A stretch of DNA of 64,000 nucleotides from Bog-756 sp963837805 (GCA_963837805.1 CAWIOU010000024.1:295551-359550); one strand, 5' to 3'. Counted from the first letter of the stretch, positions 17,697 through 27,027 are shown. The notes: generated by a model from the sequence alone, not told the origin. Numbers and translations are program-made.

Positions 17697-18461
17697 ATGC
17701 CCATGATCCTTGTGATCATCATTGCGGCGGCATGGATCGTCATCTTGACCCCGAGTCTGATGAAGCGCCGCTCGCAGACCGTCGGGGAGATCGGCTCGAT
17801 CTCCCATTTCCACCGGCAGCTTCGGGTGCTCGAGCATTCGGGCCCCCAGCCCATAGTGACCCCCGCCTACCGGCTTCGTTCGGTCGACGGAAGCGAGGTA
17901 GCCAAGCCCAACGGCTCCGGATATCCCGAGGTGGCGGCACGTCCCGTCCTGTCGGTGGTGGGCGCACGCCAGCTGCCCCGGCCCGCCCTCGCCTTTCTGG
18001 GCGAAGAGCCCGACGGCGTCTCGGCCGGTGGGGGCGATTCCCGCCCGGTCCGCACCGTTGACGATGTCGGGCAACCCGGACGGTGGCCGTCCCCGGGTTC
18101 TGTCGAAGGCGGGATGAGCATGCCGTCGCGTCCGTCGACCACCGACACCCGGTTCCTCGTCCGCAAGCGCCGCCGTGACACCCTCGGGGTGATGGCCGCG
18201 ATCTTCTCCGGCACCATCCTCATCGGGTTCGTCCCGGGAGCCTCGGCGGCTTGGATCCTCACCGTCCTGTCCGGGGTGGCGCTGGCCGCCTATGTGACCG
18301 TCCTGGTGCAGCTGCGGAGAACGGCCGAGGAGCGCGAGCGCAAGCTCCACTATCTCCGGCCCGAGGGGCTGGCCGAACCCGGCTCCAATGTGCGGCCGCC
18401 GCCCGTCGCCATGAGCGGACGCTACGCGCACCCCTCCAACCAGGCCGTGGCCGCCCGCTGA
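17697..18461 (+). CDS. SepX/GlpR-like actinobacterial membrane protein
   Basis: 254 residues. The layout matches the actinobacterial SepX/GlpR family: an N-terminal helix with a short outside end (ILVIIIAAAWIVILTPSLM), a region of about 130 residues that is disordered and starts with a conserved ISHFHRQLRVLE-type segment, then a basic RKRRRDTLGV and two closing helices (AAIFSGTILIGFV; AAWILTVLSGVALAAYVTVL) and a charged tail. SepX acts in Streptomyces division septa, and GlpR binds a gephyrin-like protein in mycobacteria. Start ATG 17697 follows gagg. Assignment rests on layout, not on catalytic residues. Confidence 0.6.
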   Translation: MPMILVIIIAAAWIVILTPSLMKRRSQTVGEIGSISHFHRQLRVLEHSGPQPIVTPAYRLRSVDGSEVAKPNGSGYPEVAARPVLSVVGARQLPRPALAFLGEEPDGVSAGGGDSRPVRTVDDVGQPGRWPSPGSVEGGMSMPSRPSTTDTRFLVRKRRRDTLGVMAAIFSGTILIGFVPGASAAWILTVLSGVALAAYVTVLVQLRRTAEERERKLHYLRPEGLAEPGSNVRPPPVAMSGRYAHPSNQAVAAR

Positions 18462-18581
18462 GGCTCGAGCCGGCGCGACCCGCCCCGGCCCCCTCCGGCC
18501 GACCCAGACCCGACGCCGACCCGACCCCCAGCCGGCCGTGAGAAACTGGGCCGGCACCGGCGTCACTGGATAGGATGCGGC

Positions 18582-19298
18582 ATGACCTCTTCACCGGCTG
18601 ATCGTTCCCTTGCAGATGTCGTGGCCCGTTCGCTGGACGGACGGCAGCTGCTCACCCACCCCTTCTACCAGCGCTGGGAGGCGGGCCTGCTGAGCGCCGG
18701 CGAGCTCCGCCAGTACGCCCTCCACTACCGGGCGTTCGAGGCCGCGCTCCCCGCCGTGCTCACCGCCGTGGTCGACCAATTGGAGGCGGAGGGCGCCTCC
18801 GAGGCCGCGGCCCTGGTGGCCGAGAACCTGGCCGACGAGCTGGGCCGCCCGGAGCCCCACCTGGCCCTGTTCGACCGCTTCGCCGCATCGGCGGGCGGCA
18901 GCGGCAACGACCGCGGCACCGGCGCCACCGCTGCTACGCCGGGGCCCGCCGCCGATGCCCTGGTGACCACGTACTTCGACCTGGTCGCCGAGGGACCGGT
19001 CGCCGCCCTGGCCGGATTGGCGGCCTACGAGACCCAGGCGTCGGCCATCGCCTCGTCCAAGGCCGAGGGGCTGCGCCGCTGGTACGGGATGGACGCCGCC
19101 GGCACCGAATTCTGGGATGTCCACGCCGCCATGGACGCCGACCACGGGGACTGGGCCGTGGCCGCGCTCACGCTTCTCGGCGCCGACGCCGACGAGGTGG
19201 GCCGGTCGGCCCGTCGCGGCGCCGATGCGTGGTGGGCCCTGCTCGACGAGCGCGAGGCCGAGGCGCCCGGCTCAGCCGAGCTCTGTGCCCACCACTGA
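18582..19298 (+). CDS. TenA/PqqC-like haem-oxygenase-fold protein
   Basis: 238 residues. The N-terminus (LLTHPFYQRWEAGLLSAGELRQYALHY) and the later EFWDVHAAMDADHGDWA match helical-bundle proteins of the TenA/PqqC/CADD (haem-oxygenase-like diiron) group; the E/H/D residues of these stretches are candidate metal ligands. A Gly/Thr/Ala-rich loop of about 25 residues (ASAGGSGNDRGTGATAAT) interrupts the fold. Function could be a diiron oxidase or thiamin salvage; neither can be proven here. The gene converges on the thiolase and overlaps its 3' end by 27 nt. Confidence 0.75.
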   Translation: MTSSPADRSLADVVARSLDGRQLLTHPFYQRWEAGLLSAGELRQYALHYRAFEAALPAVLTAVVDQLEAEGASEAAALVAENLADELGRPEPHLALFDRFAASAGGSGNDRGTGATAATPGPAADALVTTYFDLVAEGPVAALAGLAAYETQASAIASSKAEGLRRWYGMDAAGTEFWDVHAAMDADHGDWAVAALTLLGADADEVGRSARRGADAWWALLDEREAEAPGSAELCAHH

Positions 19299-20462
19299 GA
19301 CGAACGAGACCATCTCACCCGGGTAGCCGCCCAGATTGTGGGTGAGGGCGAGGGTCCGGTCGGTGTGGATCTGGCGTTCGGGCGTGGCCTCACCGCGTAG
19401 CTGCAGCCAGGTCTCGAAGAACATCCGGAGCCCGGAGGCGCCCACCGGATGGCCGAAGCTCTTGAGCCCGCCGTCGGGGTTCACCGGGAGTTCGCCGTCA
19501 CGGTCGAAGGTACCGGCCAGCACCTCCTTCCAGGCCGTGCCCCGCTCGGCGAATCCGAGATCCTCCATCAGCACGAGCTCGGTCGGCGTGAAGCAATCGT
19601 GGACCTCGGCCATGGCCAGTTGGCGCCGGGGATCGGTGATGGCGGCCTGGGCGTAGGCATCCTCGGCGGCCCGGGCGCACTCGGGGAACCAGGTGTAGTC
19701 GTAGTCGGGGTCGATGAGACCCGAGCCGCTGCCCGCCGAGAAGGACAGGGCCTTGATGTAGAGGGGCTTGTCCGTGTAGCGGTGGGCGTCCTCGGCCCGG
19801 ACCACGATGGCGGCGGCGGCACCGTCGGCCACGCCGGCGCAGTCGAACACCCCGAGCCGTCCGGCCACCCGGGGCGAGGCGCAGATCGTCTCGACGGAGA
19901 CCTCCTTGCGGAACTGGGCCCGCGGATTGAGCGCACCGTTGCGGTGGTTCTTCCACGAGATGCGGGCCAGCACCTCGGTCAGCTCGTCCTCGCTCACGCC
20001 GTACTTCTTCGCGTAGGCCGGAGCCACCATCGAGAACATGGCCGCCGCGGTGAGGGTCCGGGCGGTGCCGTCGTTGGGGATGGGGAAGGCGTTGAGTCCC
20101 TGGTACCCGGAGTCCTTCACCTTCTCGGCCCCCACCGCCATGGCCACGTCGTAGGCGCCGGAGGCCACGGCGTAGGCCGCGGCCCGCAGAGCCTCGGACC
20201 CCGTGGTGCAGTAATTCTCGACCCGGGTGACCGGCTTGCCCTCCAACTGCAGGGGCCGGGCCAGGGTGATGCCGCTCATCCCCGACTGCGCGGTGCCGAA
20301 CCAGTAGGCGTCGACGTCGTCCTTGGTCACGCCGGCCGACGCGAAGGTGTCCTGTGCGGCCTCGATGATCAGGTCGTCGAGGCCCTTGTCCCAGTGTTCG
20401 GCGAACCGGGTGCAGCCCATGCCCACGATCGCCACCCGGTCCTTGATCCCATGTGATGCCAA
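19272..20462 (-). CDS. Thiolase-family protein (SCP-x type lipid-transfer thiolase)
   Basis: 396 residues. The N-terminus VAIVGMGCTRFAEHWDKG and NYCTTGSEALRAA (nucleophile Cys) are typical of SCP-x-like thiolases, and the C-terminal SFGHPVGASG carries the catalytic His; EVHDCFTPTELV is the second conserved block. Start chosen: TTG 20462, because gagggag lies about 10 nt upstream and the family begins near here; no in-frame ATG fits. It cleaves or forms beta-ketoacyl-CoA esters. The HMG-CoA-synthase-like gene lies 130 nt upstream on the same strand, and these enzymes commonly work together on acyl-CoA side chains. Confidence 0.9.
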   Translation of the reverse strand: MASHGIKDRVAIVGMGCTRFAEHWDKGLDDLIIEAAQDTFASAGVTKDDVDAYWFGTAQSGMSGITLARPLQLEGKPVTRVENYCTTGSEALRAAAYAVASGAYDVAMAVGAEKVKDSGYQGLNAFPIPNDGTARTLTAAAMFSMVAPAYAKKYGVSEDELTEVLARISWKNHRNGALNPRAQFRKEVSVETICASPRVAGRLGVFDCAGVADGAAAAIVVRAEDAHRYTDKPLYIKALSFSAGSGSGLIDPDYDYTWFPECARAAEDAYAQAAITDPRRQLAMAEVHDCFTPTELVLMEDLGFAERGTAWKEVLAGTFDRDGELPVNPDGGLKSFGHPVGASGLRMFFETWLQLRGEATPERQIHTDRTLALTHNLGGYPGEMVSFVSVVGTELG

Positions 20463-20591
20463 CGTCGTTCTCCCTCTTCCCGAAATCCTTCTCTCCGAAA
20501 TCTGTTCGCCGCCGGTCTGTTCCCCGAAACCCTCTCCGGTTCTTCCCAATCCCCGCCTTCGAGCGTGTGGCCCGGAGCCGGTGACGCCCGT

Positions 20592-22046
20592 TCAGCCTCC
20601 GACCGGACCGGCCGGATCCGGCGGTCCGGCGGCGGCGCGTACCGGCTTCGCCTTCCAGAAGTAGTCGTGGATGCCGTCGGAGGTGAACAGCTTCCGGAAG
20701 GTCATGGTCACCCGGTCGCCGATGTCGACCGTGTCGGGGTCGACGTCGGTCAGTTCCACCGGGAACCGGCCGCCGCCGTCGAAGTCGAGGACGGCGAAGA
20801 CGATCGGGGGGCTGGGGGAGTAGGCCAGCCGATCGATGGTGTAGGTGGCGATGGTGGCGCCGGTGTCGGCCATGTCGATCGGGTCCATGTCGTCGACGGC
20901 CCCACCCCGCATCGAGACCCGGGCCGGAGGGAGGTGGACGGCCTCCGATGTCCGGTCGCGCGAACCCACGAACCCGAACTTCCACTCTTCGCTGCGCCAC
21001 GCCGCGGACGCCGACACCCGCTGGGGTTCGGGGCGTCGGGGCGGCTCGGTGGTGACCATGCCCCGCCAGGACAGGAACTTCCCGTAGCTGAGGTCGGCGC
21101 CGCCGGCGATCTGTTCGGCCACCGGCTCGGCCGGGGTCCACGCCGACCGGGCCCCGGTGGTCCGGAACAACAGGACGTCGGCGCCGTCGGCCAGGGCCAC
21201 CACGGCCACCACCTCGCCGGGCCCGGACCGCTCGACCATCGAGGCCAGCACCAAGCCGGGGTGGGCCGTCCCGGACTGTCCCACCGAGGAGGTCAGATCG
21301 TCGGCCACCGCGCCGTCACGGACACCGAGTTTGCGGACCAGCGCCTTGACCGCCCGCCCGTGCATCCCGGTGACCGCCACCCGGTCGATCTGGTCGGCGG
21401 TCAGCCCGGCCGCCTTGAGGGCCGACTCCCAGGCCTCGGTGCCGAGCGGGACGTAGCGGGTCTCCCCGAACCGCTCCTCCCACACCTTCGACCGCCGGTC
21501 GCCCGGCGTCCGCCACCGGTCGAGGAACTCGTCGCTCACCGAGGCGCCGCCCAGGTACTCGGCGATCACCGGCGCCCCCGGGGTGTCGTCCCCGACCACG
21601 ACGGCCGCAGCGCCGTCGCCCCCGGCCGACTCGTCGCCCGACGTGGGCAGGCCGTCCCGCAGGTCGGCCAGGATGACCAGGGTGGTGCCCGTTCCGGCGG
21701 CCCCGAGGCTCGAGCGCAGGGCACCCGACCCCGACCGGAGGGCCCCCCCGAAGTCGAAGGCGGCCACGTGGGAGGGCTGGCGGAGGGCGGAATGGATGGC
21801 GGTGGCGTTGGTCTTGTCGAGGTAGGCCGGGGCGGCCGTGGAGAACCAGATGGCCTCGGGCGCGGCCCCGGGCGCCGAGCGCAGGGCCAGGCGGGCCGCC
21901 TCGACCCCCATGGTGGTGGTGTCCTCGTCGTGGGAGGCCACCGAGCGGGTCCCCTTGCCGCCCCCGGCCCCGAACAGCTGGGCCACCGCCGCCCGCTGGA
22001 GGCGCCGATAGGGGACATACCCGGCGATGCTGGTGATGCCTCTCAT
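20592..22046 (-). CDS. HMG-CoA-synthase-like (thiolase-fold) protein fused to a DUF35 OB-fold
   Basis: 484 residues from ATG 22046. The first 330 residues resemble KAS III/HMG-CoA synthases: ITSIAGYVPYRRL at the start, VASHDEDTTTMGVEAARLAL, and a closing SSVGQSGTAHPGLVLASM. The position of the catalytic Cys is not evident (AAFDFGGALRSGSGALR), so it may act as a scaffold, not a synthase. The last 130 residues form a DUF35-like OB-fold (TYTIDRLAYSPSPP; FPVELTDVDPDTVDIG). DUF35 proteins usually are separate partners of thiolases; here the two are fused. The thiolase follows on the same strand. It is divergent from the acyl-CoA dehydrogenase at 22170. Confidence 0.8.
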   Translation of the reverse strand: MRGITSIAGYVPYRRLQRAAVAQLFGAGGGKGTRSVASHDEDTTTMGVEAARLALRSAPGAAPEAIWFSTAAPAYLDKTNATAIHSALRQPSHVAAFDFGGALRSGSGALRSSLGAAGTGTTLVILADLRDGLPTSGDESAGGDGAAAVVVGDDTPGAPVIAEYLGGASVSDEFLDRWRTPGDRRSKVWEERFGETRYVPLGTEAWESALKAAGLTADQIDRVAVTGMHGRAVKALVRKLGVRDGAVADDLTSSVGQSGTAHPGLVLASMVERSGPGEVVAVVALADGADVLLFRTTGARSAWTPAEPVAEQIAGGADLSYGKFLSWRGMVTTEPPRRPEPQRVSASAAWRSEEWKFGFVGSRDRTSEAVHLPPARVSMRGGAVDDMDPIDMADTGATIATYTIDRLAYSPSPPIVFAVLDFDGGGRFPVELTDVDPDTVDIGDRVTMTFRKLFTSDGIHDYFWKAKPVRAAAGPPDPAGPVGG

Positions 22047-22107
22047 CTGGTTCGACGTTCCCTTCGCTGGCCTCGACTGCCTCCTCATCCTATGATGTCC
22101 ACAGTAT

Positions 22108-22118
22108 CTGACGGTCAG
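22108..22118. promoter_or_regulatory. Palindromic operator between divergent acyl-CoA genes
   Basis: CTGAC-G-GTCAG is a perfect 5+1+5 palindrome midway between two divergent start codons (22046 and 22170), with a further gtcagg 3'. TetR-family regulators of fatty-acid or steroid catabolism in actinomycetes often bind TGAC/GTCA palindromes of this type. No tetR gene lies within the window near it. Confidence 0.5.
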
Positions 22119-22169
22119 TCAGGAAACCACTGCGGCACCCGCCGCGCCCCACCCACGGAGGCCCCACCC

Positions 22170-23351
22170 ATGGACTTCGAGTTCACCCCGGAGCAGCTCG
22201 AATTCGTCAAGGAGGTCGAGGAATTCCTCGATGCCAACGACGATCCGGAGGTCTTCGACGTCACCCGCGAGAACATGGCCCAGATCGTGGACACGCCGCT
22301 CCGGCGCCAGTTCATGGCCAAGGTCGGGGAGCAGGGATGGCTGGGCATCACCTGGCCCGAGGAGTACGGGGGCACGGCCGGCGAGGGGATCTACGAGTAT
22401 CTCCTGAACGAGGCCCTGGCCGCCCGGGGCGGCCCGCAGATCGGCAAGGGCGTGGGCATCATCGGCAAGACCATCATCAGCCACGGCAGCGAGCGGCTGA
22501 AGAAGGAATTCCTCCCCAAGATCCTGCGCAACGAGGTCGAGTTCGCCGTGGGCTACTCCGAGCCCAACGCCGGCTCCGACGCCGCCTCCATGCAGTTGAA
22601 GGCGACCAGGGACGGCGACGGATGGCGGCTCAACGGGCAGAAGACCTGGACCACCTCGGCCCACTTCGCCGACTGGTACTGGGTGGGGGCCCGCACCGAC
22701 CCCGACGCACCCAAGCACCACGGGATCACCCTGTTCCTCGTGCCCATGGACCATCCCGGGATCACCGTCAAGGCCATCTGGACCATGGGCGACGAGCGGA
22801 CCAACGAGGTCTACCTCGACGACGTCTGGGTCTCCGACGACTACGTGGTCGGCGAGCTCAACAAGGGGTTCCAGTACATCTCGGAGGCGCTCGACCTCGA
22901 GCGGTTCACCCTGTTCACCTACTCGCCCATCGCCCAGCGGCTGGACCTGCTGACCGAGTACGTGGTCAGTGCCGAGCGGGACGGCGAGCCCCTGAAGGAC
23001 GACGCCGTGGTCCGGTCCACCATCGCCCAGCTCCACACCCAGGCCGAGGTGGCCCGGATGCTCGGCCTCAAGTTCGTGTTCGCCTCCTCGCAGGGCGGCT
23101 CGCCCCCGACGTCGCAGGCATCCGAGTACAAGCTGTTCACCACCGAGTACTCGAGGCGGTTGGCCAACGCGTCGATGGACATCGCCGGACCCGGCGGCCA
23201 GCTCCGGGTGCGTGACGAGGACGCACCCATGAAGGGCCGGTCCGAGTCGACCTACCGCTACACGGTGATCGACACCATCGGCGGCGGCTCCTCGGAGATC
23301 CAGAAGAACATCATCGCCCGCCGCAAGCTCGGCCTCCCGAAGAATTTCTGA
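22170..23351 (+). CDS. Acyl-CoA dehydrogenase (FadE-like)
   Basis: 393 residues. The N-terminal DFEFTPEQLEFVKEVEEFL, the central GWLGITWPEEYGG and GYSEPNAGSDAASM (FAD/substrate loop), WRLNGQKTWTTSAH, and the C-terminal DTIGGGSSEIQKNIIARRKLGLP are all typical of the family. The catalytic base position falls in the last of these blocks, as in the FadE group that acts on branched or cyclic acyl chains. Start ATG 22170 follows acggagg. The CoA-transferase gene starts 16 nt after the stop, so both are one transcript. Confidence 0.93.
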   Translation: MDFEFTPEQLEFVKEVEEFLDANDDPEVFDVTRENMAQIVDTPLRRQFMAKVGEQGWLGITWPEEYGGTAGEGIYEYLLNEALAARGGPQIGKGVGIIGKTIISHGSERLKKEFLPKILRNEVEFAVGYSEPNAGSDAASMQLKATRDGDGWRLNGQKTWTTSAHFADWYWVGARTDPDAPKHHGITLFLVPMDHPGITVKAIWTMGDERTNEVYLDDVWVSDDYVVGELNKGFQYISEALDLERFTLFTYSPIAQRLDLLTEYVVSAERDGEPLKDDAVVRSTIAQLHTQAEVARMLGLKFVFASSQGGSPPTSQASEYKLFTTEYSRRLANASMDIAGPGGQLRVRDEDAPMKGRSESTYRYTVIDTIGGGSSEIQKNIIARRKLGLPKNF

Positions 23352-23367
23352 CGCCACTCCTGCGCCC

Positions 23368-24660
23368 GTGACCGACTCATCCGCCAACGATCCCGTCGCG
23401 GCGCCGACTGCCCCCGGGCTGTCGGCGATGCGCCCCGGGGCCCCGGAGGGACCGGCAGGACCGGTCGGACCGGTCGGACCGGTCGGACCGCTGCACGGGA
23501 TCACCGTCCTCGATCTGGCCACCGTCGGCCCGGCGGCCCGGTGCACGCGGCTGCTGGCCGACTACGGCGCCACCGTGGTCAAGGTGGGTGCCGTGCCCGG
23601 GGCCGGGGCCGAGCCCATCCAGCCCCCCTTCTACGCCTACAGCGGCTCGCGCCACCTCCTGCGGACGGCCATCGACCTCAAGGCACCCGAGGGCCGGGAG
23701 GCGTTCCTCGCCCTGGTCAGGCAGGCGGACGTGGTGGTCGAGAGCTTCCGCCCCGGGGTGGTCGGCAGGCTCGGTCTCGGGTTCGAGGATCTCCGGGCCG
23801 TCAACCCCGGGATCATCCTGTGCTCGACCACCGGCTACGGCCAGAGCGGACCCCGCTCCACCTGGGCCGGCCACGACATCAACTATCTGGCCCAGGGCGG
23901 CTATCTGGCCGCCACCGAGCCCCGCGCCGACGGCGGCCCACCGGTGCCGGGCGCCACCATCGGCGACGCGGCCGGCGGCGGGATGCATGCGGCCATGGCG
24001 GTGATGGCCGCCCTGATCGGCCGCGGGGCGGACGGCCCCGGCGTCCACCTCGACGTGTCCATCGCCGACGGTGTGCTCTGGCTCACCTCATTGGCCGTCG
24101 ACGAGCACCTGGCCACCGGGGCCGAGGTCGGCCACGGGCGCAGCATCATCACCGGGCGGTACGCCTGCTACGACACTTACCAGGCCGCCGACGGCGGCTG
24201 GCTGGCGGTGGGGGCCATCGAGCCCAAGTTCTACGCCAACCTGTGCCTCATCCTCGGGTGCGAGCAGTGGGCGGCCCACCAGCTCGACGACGATGTCCAG
24301 GACAAGATCCGGGCCGATTTCCGGGCCGCCTTCGCCACGCAGGACCGCGACACCTGGGTGGCCGAACTGGCCGGCGCCGACACCTGTGTCACCCCGGTGC
24401 TGTCGGTGGTCGAGCTGGTCGACGACGACCAGTTCCGGGCTCGCCACGCCATCGTCGACGCCGTGATGGAGCCGACCGGAGGCCGGGGGGAGCCGACCCG
24501 TTTCCGTCAGGTCGGCCCCGTGCTGGCCGGGATGCCGGCATCCCACGGGCCGGTGGTGATCGGCGACCTGCTCCGGTCCGATACCGACCGGCTCCTGGCC
24601 GCGGCCGGACTGGAGCCGTCACACATCGGTGACCTGCGGGAACGGGGGATCGTGGCATGA
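23368..24660 (+). CDS. CaiB/BaiF family CoA transferase
   Basis: 430 residues. The family core begins at LHGITVLDLATVGPAA, has the VVESFRPGVVGRLGLG block, and continues with ILCSTTGYGQSGPRS and HDINYLAQGG; the catalytic Asp is expected in the segment after VVIVTGY-type residues, here GDAAGGGMHAAMA. The N-terminal 40 residues are a Pro/Gly-rich run (GPVGPVGPVGP) encoded by a 9-nt tandem repeat (about 23,455-23,490) and are probably disordered. The start GTG 23368 is the first in frame. Overlaps the next gene by ATGA. Confidence 0.88.
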   Translation: MTDSSANDPVAAPTAPGLSAMRPGAPEGPAGPVGPVGPVGPLHGITVLDLATVGPAARCTRLLADYGATVVKVGAVPGAGAEPIQPPFYAYSGSRHLLRTAIDLKAPEGREAFLALVRQADVVVESFRPGVVGRLGLGFEDLRAVNPGIILCSTTGYGQSGPRSTWAGHDINYLAQGGYLAATEPRADGGPPVPGATIGDAAGGGMHAAMAVMAALIGRGADGPGVHLDVSIADGVLWLTSLAVDEHLATGAEVGHGRSIITGRYACYDTYQAADGGWLAVGAIEPKFYANLCLILGCEQWAAHQLDDDVQDKIRADFRAAFATQDRDTWVAELAGADTCVTPVLSVVELVDDDQFRARHAIVDAVMEPTGGRGEPTRFRQVGPVLAGMPASHGPVVIGDLLRSDTDRLLAAAGLEPSHIGDLRERGIVA

Positions 24661-25196
24661 GCGCCATCGGCATCGCCGACATCGAGGGCCTGATCGGTGT
24701 CGAGCAGTACGAGGAGGAGGGGGAGTTCCCGGTCGAGCAGGGCTACGTGTGGACCACGTGCTCGTCGGTCGAGAACGGCAACCCGGTCTTCTGGGACGAG
24801 CAGGTGGCCGACTCGGTGACCGGCGGCCCGATCGCCCCGCCGACCATGGTCTCGGTGTGGTTCCGTCCCCACCACTGGGCGCCGGGACGCACGACCCAGG
24901 GTTTGCCCCTGCAGGTGCACTTCGACCTCAAGGAAGGTCTCGGGCTGCCCGAGGCGGTGATGAGCGACAACACCATCGTCTTCCACGAGCCGGTCCGCCC
25001 CGGCGACCGGTTGTCCACCCGCCAGATCCTCCGTTCGGTGAGCGACGAGAAGACGACCAAGCTGGGCACCGGCCGGTTCTGGGTGATCGACGTGGAGTAC
25101 CGCAACCAGCGCGGCGAGCTGGTGGCCGTCGAGAGCTACACCGGGTTCGGCTACCGGCGGGCCGACGGCGCCGGCCCGAGGGGGGACCGGTCATGA
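24657..25196 (+). CDS. MaoC-like (FAS1-type) dehydratase, N-terminal half subunit
   Basis: 179 residues. The hot-dog fold of the MaoC_dehydratas_N group is seen from IGVEQYEEEGEFPVEQGYVW and GGPIAPPTMVSVWFRPHHW to DNTIVFHEPVRPGDRL. These half-size proteins pair with a second subunit that carries the catalytic His-Asp, and together hydrate enoyl-CoA esters. The ATG lies in an ATGA overlap with the CoA transferase, and the stop in another ATGA overlap with the partner gene, so the three are translationally coupled. Confidence 0.85.
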   Translation: MSAIGIADIEGLIGVEQYEEEGEFPVEQGYVWTTCSSVENGNPVFWDEQVADSVTGGPIAPPTMVSVWFRPHHWAPGRTTQGLPLQVHFDLKEGLGLPEAVMSDNTIVFHEPVRPGDRLSTRQILRSVSDEKTTKLGTGRFWVIDVEYRNQRGELVAVESYTGFGYRRADGAGPRGDRS

Positions 25197-25681
25197 GCGC
25201 GCCGCCGGTGACCCGGCTGCTGCTCGGAGACGTGTCGGTGGGGGACCAGCTGCCCGAGCTGGCCTACCCGGTCACAGCCACCACCGTGGTGCTGGGCGCC
25301 CTGGCCGCCCGCGACTGGCGGCCCATGCACCACGACAAGGACTTCGCCGTCCATCGGAACGGTACCCGCGACATCTTCCTCAACACCCCCAATCAGGCGG
25401 CCTGGTTCGAGCGGTTCATCACCGACTGGACCGGGCCCTACGGGCGGCTGCAGCGGATGACCTTCCGGATGCTCGGTTCCATCTTCCCGGGCGACACCAT
25501 GGTGTTCCGGGGCGTGGTCACCGGCACCGGGGTGGACGACACCGGTTGCGGGTGGGTGGCCGTGGACATCGCCGTCTCGGTCGACGACGACCCGAAGACC
25601 ACCTGCCGGGCCCGGGTGGCGCTGCCGGTGGACGAGGACGACAACCCCTGGACCCGCAAGGGCGACCGATGGCAGCCGTGA
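25193..25681 (+). CDS. MaoC-like dehydratase, catalytic half subunit
   Basis: 162 residues. The hot-dog fold contains the hydratase motif AARDWRPMHHDKDFA, in which Asp and His are the catalytic pair of R-specific enoyl-CoA hydratases, then DIFLNTPNQAAWFERFI. Its start overlaps the previous subunit (ATGA 25193-25196). The pair is expected to add water to an unsaturated acyl-CoA made by one of the neighbouring dehydrogenases. Confidence 0.88.
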   Translation: MSAPPVTRLLLGDVSVGDQLPELAYPVTATTVVLGALAARDWRPMHHDKDFAVHRNGTRDIFLNTPNQAAWFERFITDWTGPYGRLQRMTFRMLGSIFPGDTMVFRGVVTGTGVDDTGCGWVAVDIAVSVDDDPKTTCRARVALPVDEDDNPWTRKGDRWQP

Positions 25682-25758
25682 CCTGTCCGGTCCCGCTCCC
25701 ACCGACGCGCGCCGGCCGCGCCGCCACCGACCGCATCACCCGAAGAGGAGACCCGACG

Positions 25759-26888
25759 ATGTTGGACCTGAAGTTCAGTGCAGAACAGGAGATGCTCCGC
25801 GAGACGGTGCGCGGGGTGTGCGCCACCACCAGTCCCCTCAGCGTGGTGCGGGAGCTCGAGGACGATCCCATCGGCTACTCACCGGAGCTCTGGAAGCAGC
25901 TCGCCCATCTCGATCTGATCGGTCTCCAGCTCCCTGAGGAGTACGGCGGTTCGGGGATGACGGCGTTGGAGTCGGTGGTGGTGTACGAGGAGTTCGGCAG
26001 GTCGTTGGCGCCGTCGCCCCACTTCGTCAGTTCGATCCTCTCCGGGGGCGCGCTGGCCCACGCCGGGAGCGTCGAGCAGAAGCAGGAGTGGCTGCCCCGG
26101 CTGGTCACCGGCGAAGCCATCCTGACCCCGGCCTGGCTCGAGCCCGAGAACGGGTTCGGGCCCCGGGGCGTCCAGGTCCGCGCCGTCCCCGACGGTGACG
26201 GCTACGTCATGACCGGCACCAAGCGCCACGTGGCCTTCGCCCAGGCGGCCACCGCCCTGGTCGTCCTGGTACGGACCGGCGACGCGGCCGGCGACGTCGA
26301 CCTGTTCGTGGTCGACCGGTCCGCCGACGGGGTGCGGCTGACCCAGCAGATGAGCATCGCCTCGGACACCCAGTACCGGGTCGACTTCGAGCGGGTCCGG
26401 GTCACCGACGCCGACCGGATCGGCGCCGCCGGCACCGGATGGTCGACCTGGGACACGGTCATGCACGACGGGATCATCATGGCCGGCGCCCAGGCCGTCG
26501 GAGGGGCCCAGTACGCCATGGAGATCACCGTCCAGTACGCCAAGGACCGTCAGCAGTTCGACAAGCCGCTGGGCGCGTCCAGGCGCTGGCCCACTACCTG
26601 GCCGACGGGGCCACCTCGGTGGACGGGGCCGAGGTGCTGGTCCACGAGGCGGCATGGGCCCGTTCGGAGGGTCGCAGCGTGGCCAAGCTGGCCCCGATGG
26701 CCAAGCTCTACGCGTGCCAGACCTACCGCGACATCACCGCCACCGCCCAACAGATCTTCGGGGGCATCGGGTTCACCGTCGAATTCGACATCCAGCTCTA
26801 CTTCCGCCGGGCCAAGCAGCTCCAGATCTCGTGGTGGGACACCCGCTATCTCGAGGAGCTGGTCGCCGCGGCGGTGCTCGACGCCTGA
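25759..26888 (+). pseudogene. Acyl-CoA dehydrogenase with one frameshift
   Basis: Start ATG 25759 has a strong site (aagaggag). The first frame gives a good acyl-CoA dehydrogenase N-terminus (LKFSAEQEMLRETVRGV; GLQLPEEYGGSG) as far as FDKPLGAS at about 26,579. The continuation (QALAHYLADGATSVDGA ... QQIFGGIGFTVEFDIQLYF) is in the next frame and ends at 26888. Loss of one T in gcgttccagg (now gcgtccagg, near 26,577) explains it exactly: FDKPLGAFQALAHYLADG would be restored. It is the only clear break in the first 40 kb, so either a sequencing error or a recent mutation. Confidence 0.9.
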
Positions 26889-27027
26889 CGCCGGTCGCTC
26901 CGCGGGTCCTCCACCGCTCCGGACCGGATCGGCGGGCGAGGAGAGGACCCAGCCCGGCCCGTGATTGCGCTACGGTCGGATCGCGGACCGGGGAGGGTCC
27001 CCAGTACTGAATCACGGGGGAGATGCC

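Noticed and set aside
17316..18566. 416-residue open frame on the minus strand
   Set aside because: It is an antisense shadow of the SepX/GlpR-like gene: Gly/Arg/His-rich, with no motif, while the plus-strand frame has clear membrane helices.
20565..22169. N-terminal extension of the acyl-CoA dehydrogenase by over 500 residues
   Set aside because: The frame is open by chance across the antisense of the HMG-CoA-synthase-like gene; the ATG at 22170 has a ribosome site and fits the family.
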